From contig JAEZIT010000120.1 in NCBI GenBank assembly GCA_023436495.1, positions 20,627 to 84,626 of the forward strand: a DNA stretch of 64,000 nt. Direction: 5' to 3'. This DNA is from Acidobacteriota bacterium (GTDB lineage: Bacteria > Acidobacteriota > Blastocatellia > Pyrinomonadales > Pyrinomonadaceae). A program made the position numbers and the translations under genes. Within the stretch, counting starts at the first letter, position 1. Every line of letters begins with the position of its first letter. The notes under the pieces are model-generated. The model was not told where the DNA came from and made no database searches. It saw only the letters and a program-made list of their open reading frames with translations. Of the stretch, positions 50,519 to 59,628 are shown piece after piece.

Positions 50519-50588
50519 TGCTTCGAAAGCCTGGATTCTTAAACCCAACGAGGGATAGATGTTCAACGACCTCAGCGGGCAGCTAATA

Positions 50589-52484
50589 TCATTGTGCTGT
50601 TATCTTGAACGCGTGGATTTTGTCGCCGTCAGCGGAATAAAGTAAGTCCGCAGCCTCGTCAATCAGAAATTGCGGATCAGGATCCGACGCAAATATGAAT
50701 CGCTGGCTGCGCCCGTTATGAACGTTGACGCCCGCCAGACCTTTACGGTCGAATGGTTTCGGAAGATCCGTATAAAAATACATATAATTGCCGCGAAGCT
50801 CCGCGAGACGCTTTTTCCTAAGAAGAAGATCGGATAATTTTTCCACCTGTCTTACCGGATCGAGGCGGTCGATGACACTTTCCTGCACATCCGACCGTGA
50901 AGGAGCTATGCGCCCGAGAGTGCCAAGCCCCGGCCGTTCGATTCTTAGCCCGCCGATCCGGTCTGCGATACCGGGCAAGCGTGCAATCGACCCGTATGCG
51001 TAAATACGTCCAACCGCGTAATTCCGCGCGGAGGAGCTAGCGAGTGTGGTCAGATCGAACGATCCAAAACGTGATCTCAGACCGGACCAGCGAAACGAGT
51101 TGATCGCCGACGCCGCGCTCATTCCGACCCGGGCGAGACTGAACGCTGACGTCGCGACACCGCCGTAGCGAAAATAGAGAGCGGTGGCGCGCAGAGCGAT
51201 ACCGCCGATAATACGAAATACGCCGCGGGCAGGAGCTTTGTGTCGGACACGCCAGGCTTCTGCGGGTGCTTGAGCACGAAAAGATTTTCCGGCCGTAACG
51301 GAATTCCGCAGAAAAAATGCCGCGATCTCGTCATTTCCACCGACCACGGCCTGGCCGCTTTCGTTGATCAGTACGAACTGTGCCTGGTCGATCTTATGTT
51401 TCTCATTTAACAACCGTTTTCCGGTTCGCGCATCGATCGTCATCAATTCGTTCTTATCCGCGATAACGATGGTGTTGGGATCCGCGAAAACAAAATTCGT
51501 TAATCCCTTATCGCCGCCTTTGTATCTCCAGCGAGTCTTGCCGTTCCCTGTGTCGATCGCAGATATACCAAAGGGCCCTCTCGAAACTATTTCGCCGTCC
51601 CTTAATCGTGTAAATTGTCCGCCTGTCCGCACATAAAGAGTGTCACCAACGACAGCCATTTCCGACGCTGACCCAAGATCGCCGGCTGTCCATTCCGTTT
51701 GCCCGCTTTGCCGGCCGACGGCACGTATCTTTCCGCGGCCTGAAATGAAAATATGGGTTTCGTTGAAGACCGGATCTGCCTCGGTCAATGCGAGCCCGTC
51801 TTCATTGATTCTGAATTTCTCGCGTTCCTTCTCCCGCCCGGTCCGAGCGTCATAGCTCGTTGCACCGTCGTAGAAAAGGAACAATCTGCCGTCCAGCAAG
51901 AGCGGGGCGCGGTAATTGTCCAAAGTGTAATCCACATCACCTAGATCCTTGCCGAAGCGCGCCGGCATCATTTGAACGTCGCTGTCCAATTGGCGTTTCC
52001 AAAGTTCATTGCCGGTAGAAAGCTGCAGCACGTGAACGACCGGCGTTCGTTTAAATTCGCCGCCTGCCCGGCCGCGCGTGTCCTTCACCAAAACGACAGC
52101 GAGCAGATCGCTGGCGGGATCAACGGCGAGCTGCAGGACGTCGCCCTTCAGTTTGTCGCATTGCCAAACGCGCGCGCCAGATAGCTGGTCGACCGCTTCG
52201 ACCCGTGATTTCGAGCCTTCGTCGCGGGAAAGCAAGATAAGATCCGTTTCGGGTATTGGAGTTACGGCGGTTTCGTTTATTCTGCCTGTCGCCCGCCGCC
52301 AGATCTGCATGCCGGTTTCGCCGTCAACGGCATACAAATTCCGTTCGGTCCCGACCAGGATCGTGCCGAAATCGGTTGTTTGATAAAAGCGAACACGAGA
52401 ATCGAGGTCCGAACTCCAGACAGTCTGAAAAAACGCGGGCGATGCGAACAGAACCAATTGTAAACAAAGAAATAAGGCGCGCAT
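50589..52484 (-). CDS. Secreted PQQ-like beta-propeller protein
   Basis: 631 aa. The signal peptide ends near ASPAFFQ. Residues about 22-390 contain PQQ/pyrrolo-quinoline-type propeller blades of the form LYAVDGETGMQIWRRA, ALVDGRLFLFYDG and SAIDTGNGKTRWRYKGG. Residues about 400-540 form a separate Arg/Ser-rich segment with low similarity to the propeller, followed by a final blade-like stretch (LADLLYSADGDKIHAFKI). No methanol- or glucose-dehydrogenase active-site pattern is recognised, so it is more likely a structural, BamB-like propeller. Substrate unknown. Confidence 0.82.
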   Translation of the reverse strand: MRALFLCLQLVLFASPAFFQTVWSSDLDSRVRFYQTTDFGTILVGTERNLYAVDGETGMQIWRRATGRINETAVTPIPETDLILLSRDEGSKSRVEAVDQLSGARVWQCDKLKGDVLQLAVDPASDLLAVVLVKDTRGRAGGEFKRTPVVHVLQLSTGNELWKRQLDSDVQMMPARFGKDLGDVDYTLDNYRAPLLLDGRLFLFYDGATSYDARTGREKEREKFRINEDGLALTEADPVFNETHIFISGRGKIRAVGRQSGQTEWTAGDLGSASEMAVVGDTLYVRTGGQFTRLRDGEIVSRGPFGISAIDTGNGKTRWRYKGGDKGLTNFVFADPNTIVIADKNELMTIDARTGKRLLNEKHKIDQAQFVLINESGQAVVGGNDEIAAFFLRNSVTAGKSFRAQAPAEAWRVRHKAPARGVFRIIGGIALRATALYFRYGGVATSAFSLARVGMSAASAINSFRWSGLRSRFGSFDLTTLASSSARNYAVGRIYAYGSIARLPGIADRIGGLRIERPGLGTLGRIAPSRSDVQESVIDRLDPVRQVEKLSDLLLRKKRLAELRGNYMYFYTDLPKPFDRKGLAGVNVHNGRSQRFIFASDPDPQFLIDEAADLLYSADGDKIHAFKITAQ

Positions 52485-52655
52485 GATTTGATTTTACCGC
52501 AGACCGATTGCGTTCGCAGAACAAATTTTCCGACATCGGAAATACAGAGTTCGCGACAACAATCCATTCGAACGTTTCATCAAATCATATATTGCGAACC
52601 GAAATGAGCCCGGCTGAAGTTAAGTCGCAATTCCTGGCCGGGCAGGGAGGTCATG

Positions 52656-53084
52656 ATGCGATCCGTTAATCTATTTGGAATCTTCATTTTGGCCGCGGCT
52701 CTTCTCGCTTCGGTATTTGTTTCCGATGCATCCGCACAACGCCGCAGAACGCTTCGAAGTAGCTCGATTGCCGCTTCGCGCCCGATATTCATCAGACAAT
52801 ATGTTATTCGCCGCGATCCGTTCTGGTATGACCGTTATCGCTGGGGCTGGGGCGACCCGTTCGGATATGATCCGTATTTTTACGATCCATATCTGCCCGA
52901 ACGGCGTGAACGATATTTTCGCGAGAAATCTGTTCGCGATGCGAGGCGAAAGATCGCGAAAAACCGAGCAAAATTTACCCGTGACGGATATCTATCTGCA
53001 AAAGAGAGGGAAAAATTAGCGAAGAACTATAAAAAATACAGTAAAGCCGTTCGTAAACTGAACAGATTCAATCAGGACTATTGA
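52656..53084 (+). CDS. Small secreted basic, Tyr/Arg-rich protein
   Basis: 142 aa from the second of two adjacent ATGs (52656), five bases after a GGGAGG ribosome-binding site. The signal peptide ends near SDASAQ. The mature part is very rich in Arg and Tyr (RRDPFWYDRYRWGWGDPFGY) and has a lysine-rich C-terminal helix (KNRAKFTRDGYLSAKEREKL). I do not recognise a family; high pI suggests surface or nucleic-acid/polyanion binding. It is convergent with and overlaps the end of the anti-sigma gene by 7 bp. Confidence 0.75.
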   Translation: MRSVNLFGIFILAAALLASVFVSDASAQRRRTLRSSSIAASRPIFIRQYVIRRDPFWYDRYRWGWGDPFGYDPYFYDPYLPERRERYFREKSVRDARRKIAKNRAKFTRDGYLSAKEREKLAKNYKKYSKAVRKLNRFNQDY

Positions 53085-54127
53085 ATACGGTAGGCCCGTT
53101 CTTTCCAGACTATCACGACGGTCCCTTCCAAGCTGTCGGCAATGGAACGAAGTCCAGCGTCAAGCCGAATATATCCGTCGGTCCCGCGGCGGACAGTTGT
53201 CAGCGGCTGGTTCCGATATGATTGGTCGTACCAGCTTCCGCTGCGCCTCTCAAAAGTTTTTCCGTCGATGATTCGCACATTTGGGCCTTCTTTATCAGCT
53301 CGGCCGGCGGAACGTTCAAGCATCGGCAAGTTTTCGCTGTTAACACCTCTTGCCGGCGCCTTCTTCTGGGCAGCACCCGCCTCGGTCGGAGGTGGAGGAG
53401 CTGCCGCCGCCATCGGTTCAGCTCGCCGTGCCAGATCCGCCTGCTTTTCGACTTTGGATTCTTCGGCGCTCATCGCCGCTACTTCGGTTCTATCCAGTAT
53501 CACCGGTTTGGCTGCGTCCGCCGAATTTGCGGTCGGTTTCGGAACTGCTGCACCGGCCGCGGTCTCCGATGACACATTCGATGATCCATTCGCCGCATTC
53601 GCAGCGACCGTCACCGCGTTCGACGCGGCGTTTGCGACCAAAGCAGAATTTGAGTTCAACAAGTGGTCCGGTTCAACGGACATCGGGCCGCTTGCTCGTT
53701 GTTCGTTTTCTGCGATCTGAGTCAACTGCGTGTTTTGCGCGGTTTCGGTCCGTTGGAACAGGACATAACCGAGGATTCCGCTAAAAACCAGCACCAGTGC
53801 GCCCATTGCCGCCGCTAACTGGGGCAATCGGAAAAAGCTGCGGTACCAGGGTTCGGCTTTGCGCGCGTAACTCTGCACGACAGCGGCTGCCGGAGCAGCC
53901 TGATCATTCAGCATGATGATGTCGGCCAGCATTCGACGACATTTGCCGCAATCAGCTAAGTGATTTGTATAAATAGGCTTAGATGCGGCAGGTAAAGCAT
54001 TTTCCGCAAACGATACAAGCTCGTCCGGTCCAAGATGGCCGGCGTCGACAGACTCCGAGCGCGCGGGCATATTGCGTCCCGCGTCTCGCAGTAGGGCATC
54101 AATTTCCTTGTCGAAGTCCGGTTCCAT
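53078..54127 (-). CDS. Membrane-anchored zf-HC2-type anti-sigma factor candidate
   Basis: 349 aa. Residues about 44-75 hold a putative zinc-finger HLADCGKCRRML (H-x3-C-x2-C) of the anti-sigma type, followed by a single transmembrane helix (LAAAMGALVLVFSGILGYVLF, about 108-128) and a long Ala/Ser/Pro-rich periplasmic region (about 150-270). A C-terminal domain ends with TVVIVWKERAYRIQ. It starts 82 bp after the ECF sigma stop on the same strand, the usual pair arrangement. The periplasmic tail would sense the stress; which one is unknown. Confidence 0.82.
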   Translation of the reverse strand: MEPDFDKEIDALLRDAGRNMPARSESVDAGHLGPDELVSFAENALPAASKPIYTNHLADCGKCRRMLADIIMLNDQAAPAAAVVQSYARKAEPWYRSFFRLPQLAAAMGALVLVFSGILGYVLFQRTETAQNTQLTQIAENEQRASGPMSVEPDHLLNSNSALVANAASNAVTVAANAANGSSNVSSETAAGAAVPKPTANSADAAKPVILDRTEVAAMSAEESKVEKQADLARRAEPMAAAAPPPPTEAGAAQKKAPARGVNSENLPMLERSAGRADKEGPNVRIIDGKTFERRSGSWYDQSYRNQPLTTVRRGTDGYIRLDAGLRSIADSLEGTVVIVWKERAYRIQ

Positions 54128-54209
54128 TACTTTCTGTTAAACCCAAAGGCTTGGCGGCCCGATGATCGAGGCCGCTTTGCCCCGGGGTCTTGTGGTTTTC
54201 GTAACCCGT

Positions 54210-55166
54210 TTAAAGAACGCCCGAGGCGTATAAATCTTGCACCAATGCAATTATCAACATTACTGTGAACAGTTTCTCAACATTCAGCCCCAGCCTTGCC
54301 GCGGTCTCTGATAAATAACGCTTTATCTCCCCACCGCTCCATCCATGCCGCTCGCGAAGAATCCGTTCTACTGCTTTCCTGATATCAGTCTGAATACGAG
54401 CCAGGCGTCGGCTTGCGGTAGCCTCGTGAAAACCAAACGTTGACGCAATTTCCTTAAGTTTAAGGTCCTCGAAATAATACATCTTCAATATCAGCTTGTC
54501 TTCAGCGGCCAAGCCTTCGATCGCTGAACGTAAAGCGCTTGCTACATCGTCGCCCGTTCGGTTTTCGGAGAAAATTTCTTCGGGATTTTCGGAATGCGAA
54601 AAAATATGGACATCGGAAGTCTCGGCTGCGTCGTTCGCAAGATTCTCAAATTCCCGCGCCTCCTCGATCTGGACGAACCGCGAGTGTTTCCGGAATTGGT
54701 CGATCGCGAGCTGTGAAACGACGGCCCGAAGCCATCCTGCAAGCGAGCCCCGGCCGGAAAAATATATAAGTTTGCTCTTCTTTCGTCCGTCATCACCGGT
54801 TCGCAGGCCAAAAAGCTCCGCCCATATCGAACTCGCGAGGTCCTCAGCATCTTCGTTGTTCGCCGAGATCTTTCGGGCAGCAGACTTTACCGTGTGATCG
54901 TATTTTGCAACAAGTTCTTCCCAAGCCGCTTCGTCGCCTCGTTCACATGCAAGGATCAGAAGCAGGTCATCGGAATGGATGTCATTAACAAAAGATCTTA
55001 TGTCGCTCGGCTGGCATTTTTCTTGATTCAGGTACTTTCCAATAGCAGAAATGACCCTTGGCCGCACATCGTCGATCGACATATTGCGCGAATTGTCGGC
55101 GCGCGCTAACAACGAGGCGATCGCCTCGTCTATCGTGTTGTTCTGTTTTTCATCGAACGATGTCAT
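54210..55166 (-). CDS. ECF-type sigma-70 family RNA polymerase sigma factor with N-terminal extension
   Basis: 318 aa, longer than typical ECF factors (about 180-200). Region 2 (about 95-165) has WEELVAKYDHTVKSAARKI, DLASSIWAELFG and GSLAGWLRAVVSQLAIDQFRK. Region 4 (about 220-280) has LAAEDKLILKMYYFEDLKLK then IASTFGFHEATASRRLARI. The N-terminal 80 residues are acidic and of unknown role; the C-terminus is hydrophobic (LFTVMLIIALVQDLYASGVL), possibly membrane-associated. The anti-sigma candidate gene follows 82 bp downstream, so the two form a regulatory pair. Confidence 0.88.
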   Translation of the reverse strand: MTSFDEKQNNTIDEAIASLLARADNSRNMSIDDVRPRVISAIGKYLNQEKCQPSDIRSFVNDIHSDDLLLILACERGDEAAWEELVAKYDHTVKSAARKISANNEDAEDLASSIWAELFGLRTGDDGRKKSKLIYFSGRGSLAGWLRAVVSQLAIDQFRKHSRFVQIEEAREFENLANDAAETSDVHIFSHSENPEEIFSENRTGDDVASALRSAIEGLAAEDKLILKMYYFEDLKLKEIASTFGFHEATASRRLARIQTDIRKAVERILRERHGWSGGEIKRYLSETAARLGLNVEKLFTVMLIIALVQDLYASGVL

Positions 55167-55221
55167 GTGCTGACCGGAAAAATTCTATCAGATATCGCTA
55201 TATGATGCTTATAATTGGTAG

Positions 55222-56085
55222 ATGATCTCCAAAATCGAGTATCAGGCTGTGGCAGATTGCGTCGAGATCTCGAATGCGGATATAAGGGTTGTGGTGTCAA
55301 TGACTTTCGGCCCTCGGATCCTATCGTATCGGTTAAACGGCGGCGAGAATGTTTTGGGTTGGCATCCACACGCCGAGGTCAACACCGACTTGGGGATCTG
55401 GAAGCCATATGGCGGACATCGGCTTTGGATCGCGCCGGAGGACATGCCTCGATCCTATACTCCTGATAATGATAGCGTTGACGTAAATGTGGTCGACGAT
55501 CTTTCCGCGATCTTCACACAACGGGCCGAGCCGTTTAGTAATACGCAAAAACAAATATCCATAAAGCTCGATGAAGTTGGAAGCGGCGTCAGAATAGACC
55601 ATAAGATCATAAACCTCGGCGAGGACCTGATGGAGATATCGGCATGGGCGCTCACGATAATGGCTGCCGGCGGCGAGGCAATTGTGCCGAACGAACCTTT
55701 CGCTCCCTATAGTCACAATGACCTTTTGCCGGTTCGCACGATGGCTCTGTGGCCGTACACTGACCTTACCGATCCGCGGTGGAAATTCCGAAAAGATTCG
55801 ATCGGACTGCGTGTGGATGAGAGTATTCGATCACCTCAGAAATTCGGTGTATTGAATAAGCGTGGCTGGGCAGCGTATCGTTGGCGCGGATTGATGTTCG
55901 TAAAACGATTTGAATTTATTGAGGGCTCAATATATCCCGACATGAATTCGAACGTCGAGGTCTATACGGACGGCGGGTTTGTGGAGCTCGAAACGCTTTC
56001 TCCGATGACGGCCGTTTCTCCGGGCGGTTCCGTTTCACACGTCGAGCGCTGGGAACTGTCTACGGAAACCGAAGATCTATTTTAG
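55222..56085 (+). CDS. DUF4380-like/galactose-mutarotase-fold protein
   Basis: 287 aa, probably cytosolic, no signal peptide. The beta-rich pattern with CVEISNADIRVVVSMTFGPRI near the start, GWHPHAEVNTDLGIWKPYGGHRLWIAPE and NVEVYTDGGFVELETLSP near the end fits the galactose-mutarotase-like superfamily (DUF4380 group). No catalytic His/Glu pair typical of aldose epimerases is obvious. Function is not known. It is convergent with the alpha/beta hydrolase gene with a 9-bp overlap. Confidence 0.78.
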   Translation: MISKIEYQAVADCVEISNADIRVVVSMTFGPRILSYRLNGGENVLGWHPHAEVNTDLGIWKPYGGHRLWIAPEDMPRSYTPDNDSVDVNVVDDLSAIFTQRAEPFSNTQKQISIKLDEVGSGVRIDHKIINLGEDLMEISAWALTIMAAGGEAIVPNEPFAPYSHNDLLPVRTMALWPYTDLTDPRWKFRKDSIGLRVDESIRSPQKFGVLNKRGWAAYRWRGLMFVKRFEFIEGSIYPDMNSNVEVYTDGGFVELETLSPMTAVSPGGSVSHVERWELSTETEDLF

Positions 56086-57156
56086 GTGCTTGTGCAAAAA
56101 CCGAATGATCTTGTAGCCATCAAGATATACCCACGGCTTTTCGCCAAGAGTATAGTGGCCGCAGGGGATCGCCGCCTTGCTGTGTTTTATATTTCGCCGC
56201 CGAAGCTCACGCATGACGTCTCGCGATAGCTCAACGGGAAAACTCAGGTCATAAAGCGTATAGATATATCTTTGCGGCCGCATCGGAAGCGTCGCAAGCC
56301 GTTCCATATAAGCCATCGGCGAAACCGGAAGCCAAAAGTTGCGAAGCTCGTCCAGAGTGATATTGTCGCCTATCCCATCCCTTACGTGATAAGTCGAGAG
56401 TCCATTCCATACTACATCCGCCATATAGCCGGACACATGATTGAAGACCGCGGCGTCAACATCCGGATCATGAACGAACGTAAGGAATGCTACGCACGAA
56501 CCTATACTGGTTCCTACAAGTCCGACCTTTTCATAACCTTGCCGCTTCAACCATTGAACAGCCGCGCGCGTGTCCAGTACGGATTGCCGGACAGATTGTA
56601 ACGTACGCCCGATGTTAGGAGAGACGAGGTGGTCCGCTCGTTCAAGTTCGGGCGGCATTCGTTCTTCGTGATAAGGAAGCGTTAATCTCAACGCGGATAG
56701 GCCGACCTTGTTAAAAAACCTTGCGAGGTCAAAATAGGTCCCCGCTTTTGCATTCCAATGCGGTAAGAGTACTACCGCGGCGCGTTTGTCGGGGTGCGGA
56801 AAATAAGTCGCATAAGCTGTATTGTTTTCAGGCGACAGTGTCGACAGGGAACTTTGCCATGTGACGACGGGCATCTCGATCGGCGGAGCGGGCGGCTCGA
56901 GTTCCTCGGCACTGATCGATCCGGATGATGGGATCTCGCGAACGTTCACAGCGAAGCTGTCGATTTGCGGAGTAGCAAAATAACTGTCGCTGTCTCGTAG
57001 AACACGGTCCGTGTGGGCATTAAGAGCAGCCCTTCCATCGTTCGAGTCAGCATCTTCCGCCACAAATTCCGCGCCCCACTCGAATGGCAATGCGACGCGA
57101 TTATCATTCAGCATCGCGAAGTGCCGTTCTCGCCTGTGCATATAACGTTTGAGCAT
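56077..57156 (-). CDS. Alpha/beta hydrolase of unknown substrate
   Basis: 359 aa. The nucleophile elbow is VGTSIGSCVA (near 220), flanked by helix RTLQSVRQSVLDTRAAVQWLKRQGYEKVGL. The acid and His are probably in the C-terminal YTLYDLSFPVELSRD and CGHYTLGEKPWVY motifs. An oxyanion strand, RAAVVLLPHWNAKAGTYFD, is near 122. The first 100 residues are non-catalytic. It starts 84 bp downstream of bshA on the same strand and may share its transcript, but a role in bacillithiol synthesis is not indicated by its sequence. Confidence 0.82.
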   Translation of the reverse strand: MLKRYMHRRERHFAMLNDNRVALPFEWGAEFVAEDADSNDGRAALNAHTDRVLRDSDSYFATPQIDSFAVNVREIPSSGSISAEELEPPAPPIEMPVVTWQSSLSTLSPENNTAYATYFPHPDKRAAVVLLPHWNAKAGTYFDLARFFNKVGLSALRLTLPYHEERMPPELERADHLVSPNIGRTLQSVRQSVLDTRAAVQWLKRQGYEKVGLVGTSIGSCVAFLTFVHDPDVDAAVFNHVSGYMADVVWNGLSTYHVRDGIGDNITLDELRNFWLPVSPMAYMERLATLPMRPQRYIYTLYDLSFPVELSRDVMRELRRRNIKHSKAAIPCGHYTLGEKPWVYLDGYKIIRFLHKHLK

Positions 57157-57240
57157 AAAAACACTCGCGAAAAGCGAGATAATAAGCGAGAATTACGGTC
57201 AGTAACCTCATTCACATGAAATCTAAAATCCCTGGTCTGT

Positions 57241-58383
57241 TTATTCGGACGTCACTCCGCTTCTTTCCAGTACTTTGTCGTAGTAATTGAGGTACTGCGG
57301 AATTATCTTATCTGTGCTGTATCGATCCACTGCCTGTTCGCGGCCGCGACGGCCGAACGATCGAAGCATTTCTTCATCCTTCAGCAGCCGTAGGACGTCA
57401 CGGCTCATCTTTTCTACATCCCCAATATCGCTGAGAAACCCATTCTCGCCGTCTGTAACAACCTCAGGCATTCCTCCGATCCGTGTGGCAATGACTGGCA
57501 ATTCGCACGCCTGCGCTTCGAGAGCGGCCAAACCGAATGATTCCAGTTCGGACGGCAGCAGGAAGATGTCGGCAGCACCCAGGTAGTCGTTTATGTTCGA
57601 ACGTTTTCCGACAAAGATCACGTCGTCCTTAAGGCCGAGCGTCTCTGCCCGATAGGCTGCAGCATGACGTTCCGGCCCATCACCCACCATCACCAGACGG
57701 ACATGGTTCATATTGGCGCGAACCTTTGCCAATATTTCCACACAATCGACGGGGCGCTTTACGGGGCGAAAGTTTGATACATGAACCAGAAGCCGCTCGC
57801 CGTTCGGCGCAAGCTGTTCACGCATGGCCGAATCCGTCGACCGCCCGTAATGTGATGGGCAAATAAAATTGGGAATGACCTCCACGTCGTCAAAATCGAA
57901 CGTTTCGATCGTCGCCTTCTTGAGAAATTTTGATACTGCCGTAACGCCGTTCGACTGCTGTAATGCATATCGCGTGATCGGTAAATAGCTGCGGTCTGCT
58001 CCAACAAGTGTTATATCGGTCCCGTGGAGCGTTGTGATCACCGGCACGAACCGCTTGTCCTTTATTGATTCACGAGCGAGGATCGCACTTATCGAATGCG
58101 GGATCGCGTAATGTACGTGCAGCAGATCGAGTTTCTCTGCCCGCGCGACAGTTGCCATTTTCGTCGCGAGGGCCAGGTCATACGGCTGATGTTCAAAGAG
58201 CGGATAGGTCATCATTTCGACCTCGTGGAAATGAACACGGCCGCCAACCTCGGTCAACCGCGTCGGTAGAACCGAGGAAATAAAATGGACATTATGGCCG
58301 CGCTCCGCAAGCTCGCGGCCGAGTTCCGATCCGACGATCCCGCTGCCGCCGTAGGTCGGATAGACGGTTATACCGATATTCAT
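57241..58383 (-). CDS. bshA: N-acetyl-alpha-D-glucosaminyl L-malate synthase BshA (bacillithiol pathway)
   Basis: 380 aa GT4-family glycosyltransferase that joins UDP-GlcNAc to L-malate, the first step of bacillithiol synthesis. Motifs: ITVYPTYGGSGIVGSELG at the N-terminus (donor/acceptor loop), LLHVHYAIPHSISAIL near 90, HGTDITLVG, the C-terminal HVSNFRPVKRP and the E-x7-E region ELESFGLAALEAQ near 285. Length matches BshA. BshB and BshC genes are not nearby. The alpha/beta hydrolase gene follows. Confidence 0.94.
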   Translation of the reverse strand: MNIGITVYPTYGGSGIVGSELGRELAERGHNVHFISSVLPTRLTEVGGRVHFHEVEMMTYPLFEHQPYDLALATKMATVARAEKLDLLHVHYAIPHSISAILARESIKDKRFVPVITTLHGTDITLVGADRSYLPITRYALQQSNGVTAVSKFLKKATIETFDFDDVEVIPNFICPSHYGRSTDSAMREQLAPNGERLLVHVSNFRPVKRPVDCVEILAKVRANMNHVRLVMVGDGPERHAAAYRAETLGLKDDVIFVGKRSNINDYLGAADIFLLPSELESFGLAALEAQACELPVIATRIGGMPEVVTDGENGFLSDIGDVEKMSRDVLRLLKDEEMLRSFGRRGREQAVDRYSTDKIIPQYLNYYDKVLERSGVTSE

Positions 58384-58411
58384 TAATTGAATAGTAAGAA
58401 TCGCGGCGGGT

Positions 58412-59593
58412 TTAGTAAAGCGCTCGCTTTGGCCGAACGTAATAGACCACTCCGGTATGGTCGTCTGAGAACAGGAACGAATTTGCGTCGAGCCTTATAA
58501 TGTCACACGGACGTCCATATACGCTTCCGCGGTTTAGAAAACCTGCGATGAAATCCTGCGATGGCCTTCCCATTTTCATCGCAACGATCTTATATCCGTG
58601 CCCGGTCTTTTTATTTGTCGAGCCGTGGAGGGATACGAGAAATGTGCTTCGCATCGCCGGATCGTCTGCATTATCGTCAAAATGGTCGAACCCAAGAGCG
58701 GAGCTTCGCGCTGGAAATATCGAATCAGGCTTAGTGACGTTTCTGCAGCCCGTTCGGCGGCGAAGCTTCGGATCAGCGGTTATCTTTCCATTTTCGGAAT
58801 GGCAATACGGCCAACCGTAATCCGCTCCCGCACGGACAGCGTAAAAAGTCTCGTCCGGACGGTTGGTTCCCAAGTGGTCGGAACCTTGGTTGGTGGCCCA
58901 CAATTTGCCGTCTATCCATTTCAATCCGACAGCATTTCTCAATCCCTTTGCAATTATTCGGGAACCGCTTCCGTCCGGATTCATCTCAAGAATGGCGGCA
59001 CGATTCGCTTCTTTCTCGACGCAGGAATTACAGCTGCTGCCGACTGATACATATAACTTGCCCGCTGGTGAAAACGCTACGGTCCGAGTTAGGTGCCACC
59101 CGCCGTATTTGTAATTTAGACCATAGTCGGGGAACGTTGCTACAACCTGCGGGGAATTGTCAGACGGAGAAATTTCACCCCGGCGAAATTTTCGTCGGGT
59201 TAGCCTTTCCGTTTCGGCGATATAGATCCAATCCTGTCCTGCCTTATCCGTATAGAATTGTACGCTATTCGGATTGCGCAGCCCCGTCATGTATGGAATA
59301 ACTTTGCCGAACTTGCCGGACCGAGGATTGAAGTCATCAAGAATATAGATCGCGCCGCGCTTGTTATCCGTGAGATTGTACATATCCGTAACGAACATTC
59401 TTCCGTCAGGGGATCTCGCGAAAAACCGAACACGTTTCAACCCTTCGGCCGCAGGAACCACCTCATATCCGGTCCGTATGCGGATCTGAAACGACCCCCC
59501 GTTTTTCAGAGCTACCGTTTGCGGCGACATTCGCGTCTGGGCCGTTACCATGCTCATCGGAATGAATAAAAGGATCAGGAATAATTTCTTCAT
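58412..59593 (-). CDS. Secreted PQQ-dependent (sorbosone/glucose-type) sugar dehydrogenase-like propeller
   Basis: 393 aa from the ATG at 59593. A signal peptide (MKKLFLILLFIPMSMVTAQ) precedes a six-bladed propeller with RFFARSPDGRMFVTDMYN, GLRNPNSVQFY, AGKLYVSVGSSCNSC and GLRNAVGLKWIDGKLWATNQG. This GDH/SNDH pattern includes His and Arg positions near the PQQ site, but I cannot confirm the calcium or PQQ ligands. Extra Cys pairs (CNSC, CH...C) suggest disulfides. The substrate is a sugar or alcohol by family. It faces the ppk2 gene, start to start with 35 bp between. Confidence 0.85.
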   Translation of the reverse strand: MKKLFLILLFIPMSMVTAQTRMSPQTVALKNGGSFQIRIRTGYEVVPAAEGLKRVRFFARSPDGRMFVTDMYNLTDNKRGAIYILDDFNPRSGKFGKVIPYMTGLRNPNSVQFYTDKAGQDWIYIAETERLTRRKFRRGEISPSDNSPQVVATFPDYGLNYKYGGWHLTRTVAFSPAGKLYVSVGSSCNSCVEKEANRAAILEMNPDGSGSRIIAKGLRNAVGLKWIDGKLWATNQGSDHLGTNRPDETFYAVRAGADYGWPYCHSENGKITADPKLRRRTGCRNVTKPDSIFPARSSALGFDHFDDNADDPAMRSTFLVSLHGSTNKKTGHGYKIVAMKMGRPSQDFIAGFLNRGSVYGRPCDIIRLDANSFLFSDDHTGVVYYVRPKRALY

Positions 59594-59628
59594 TTGGGTC
59601 ACCGTATTTGTTACGATACCGAGTAGTT

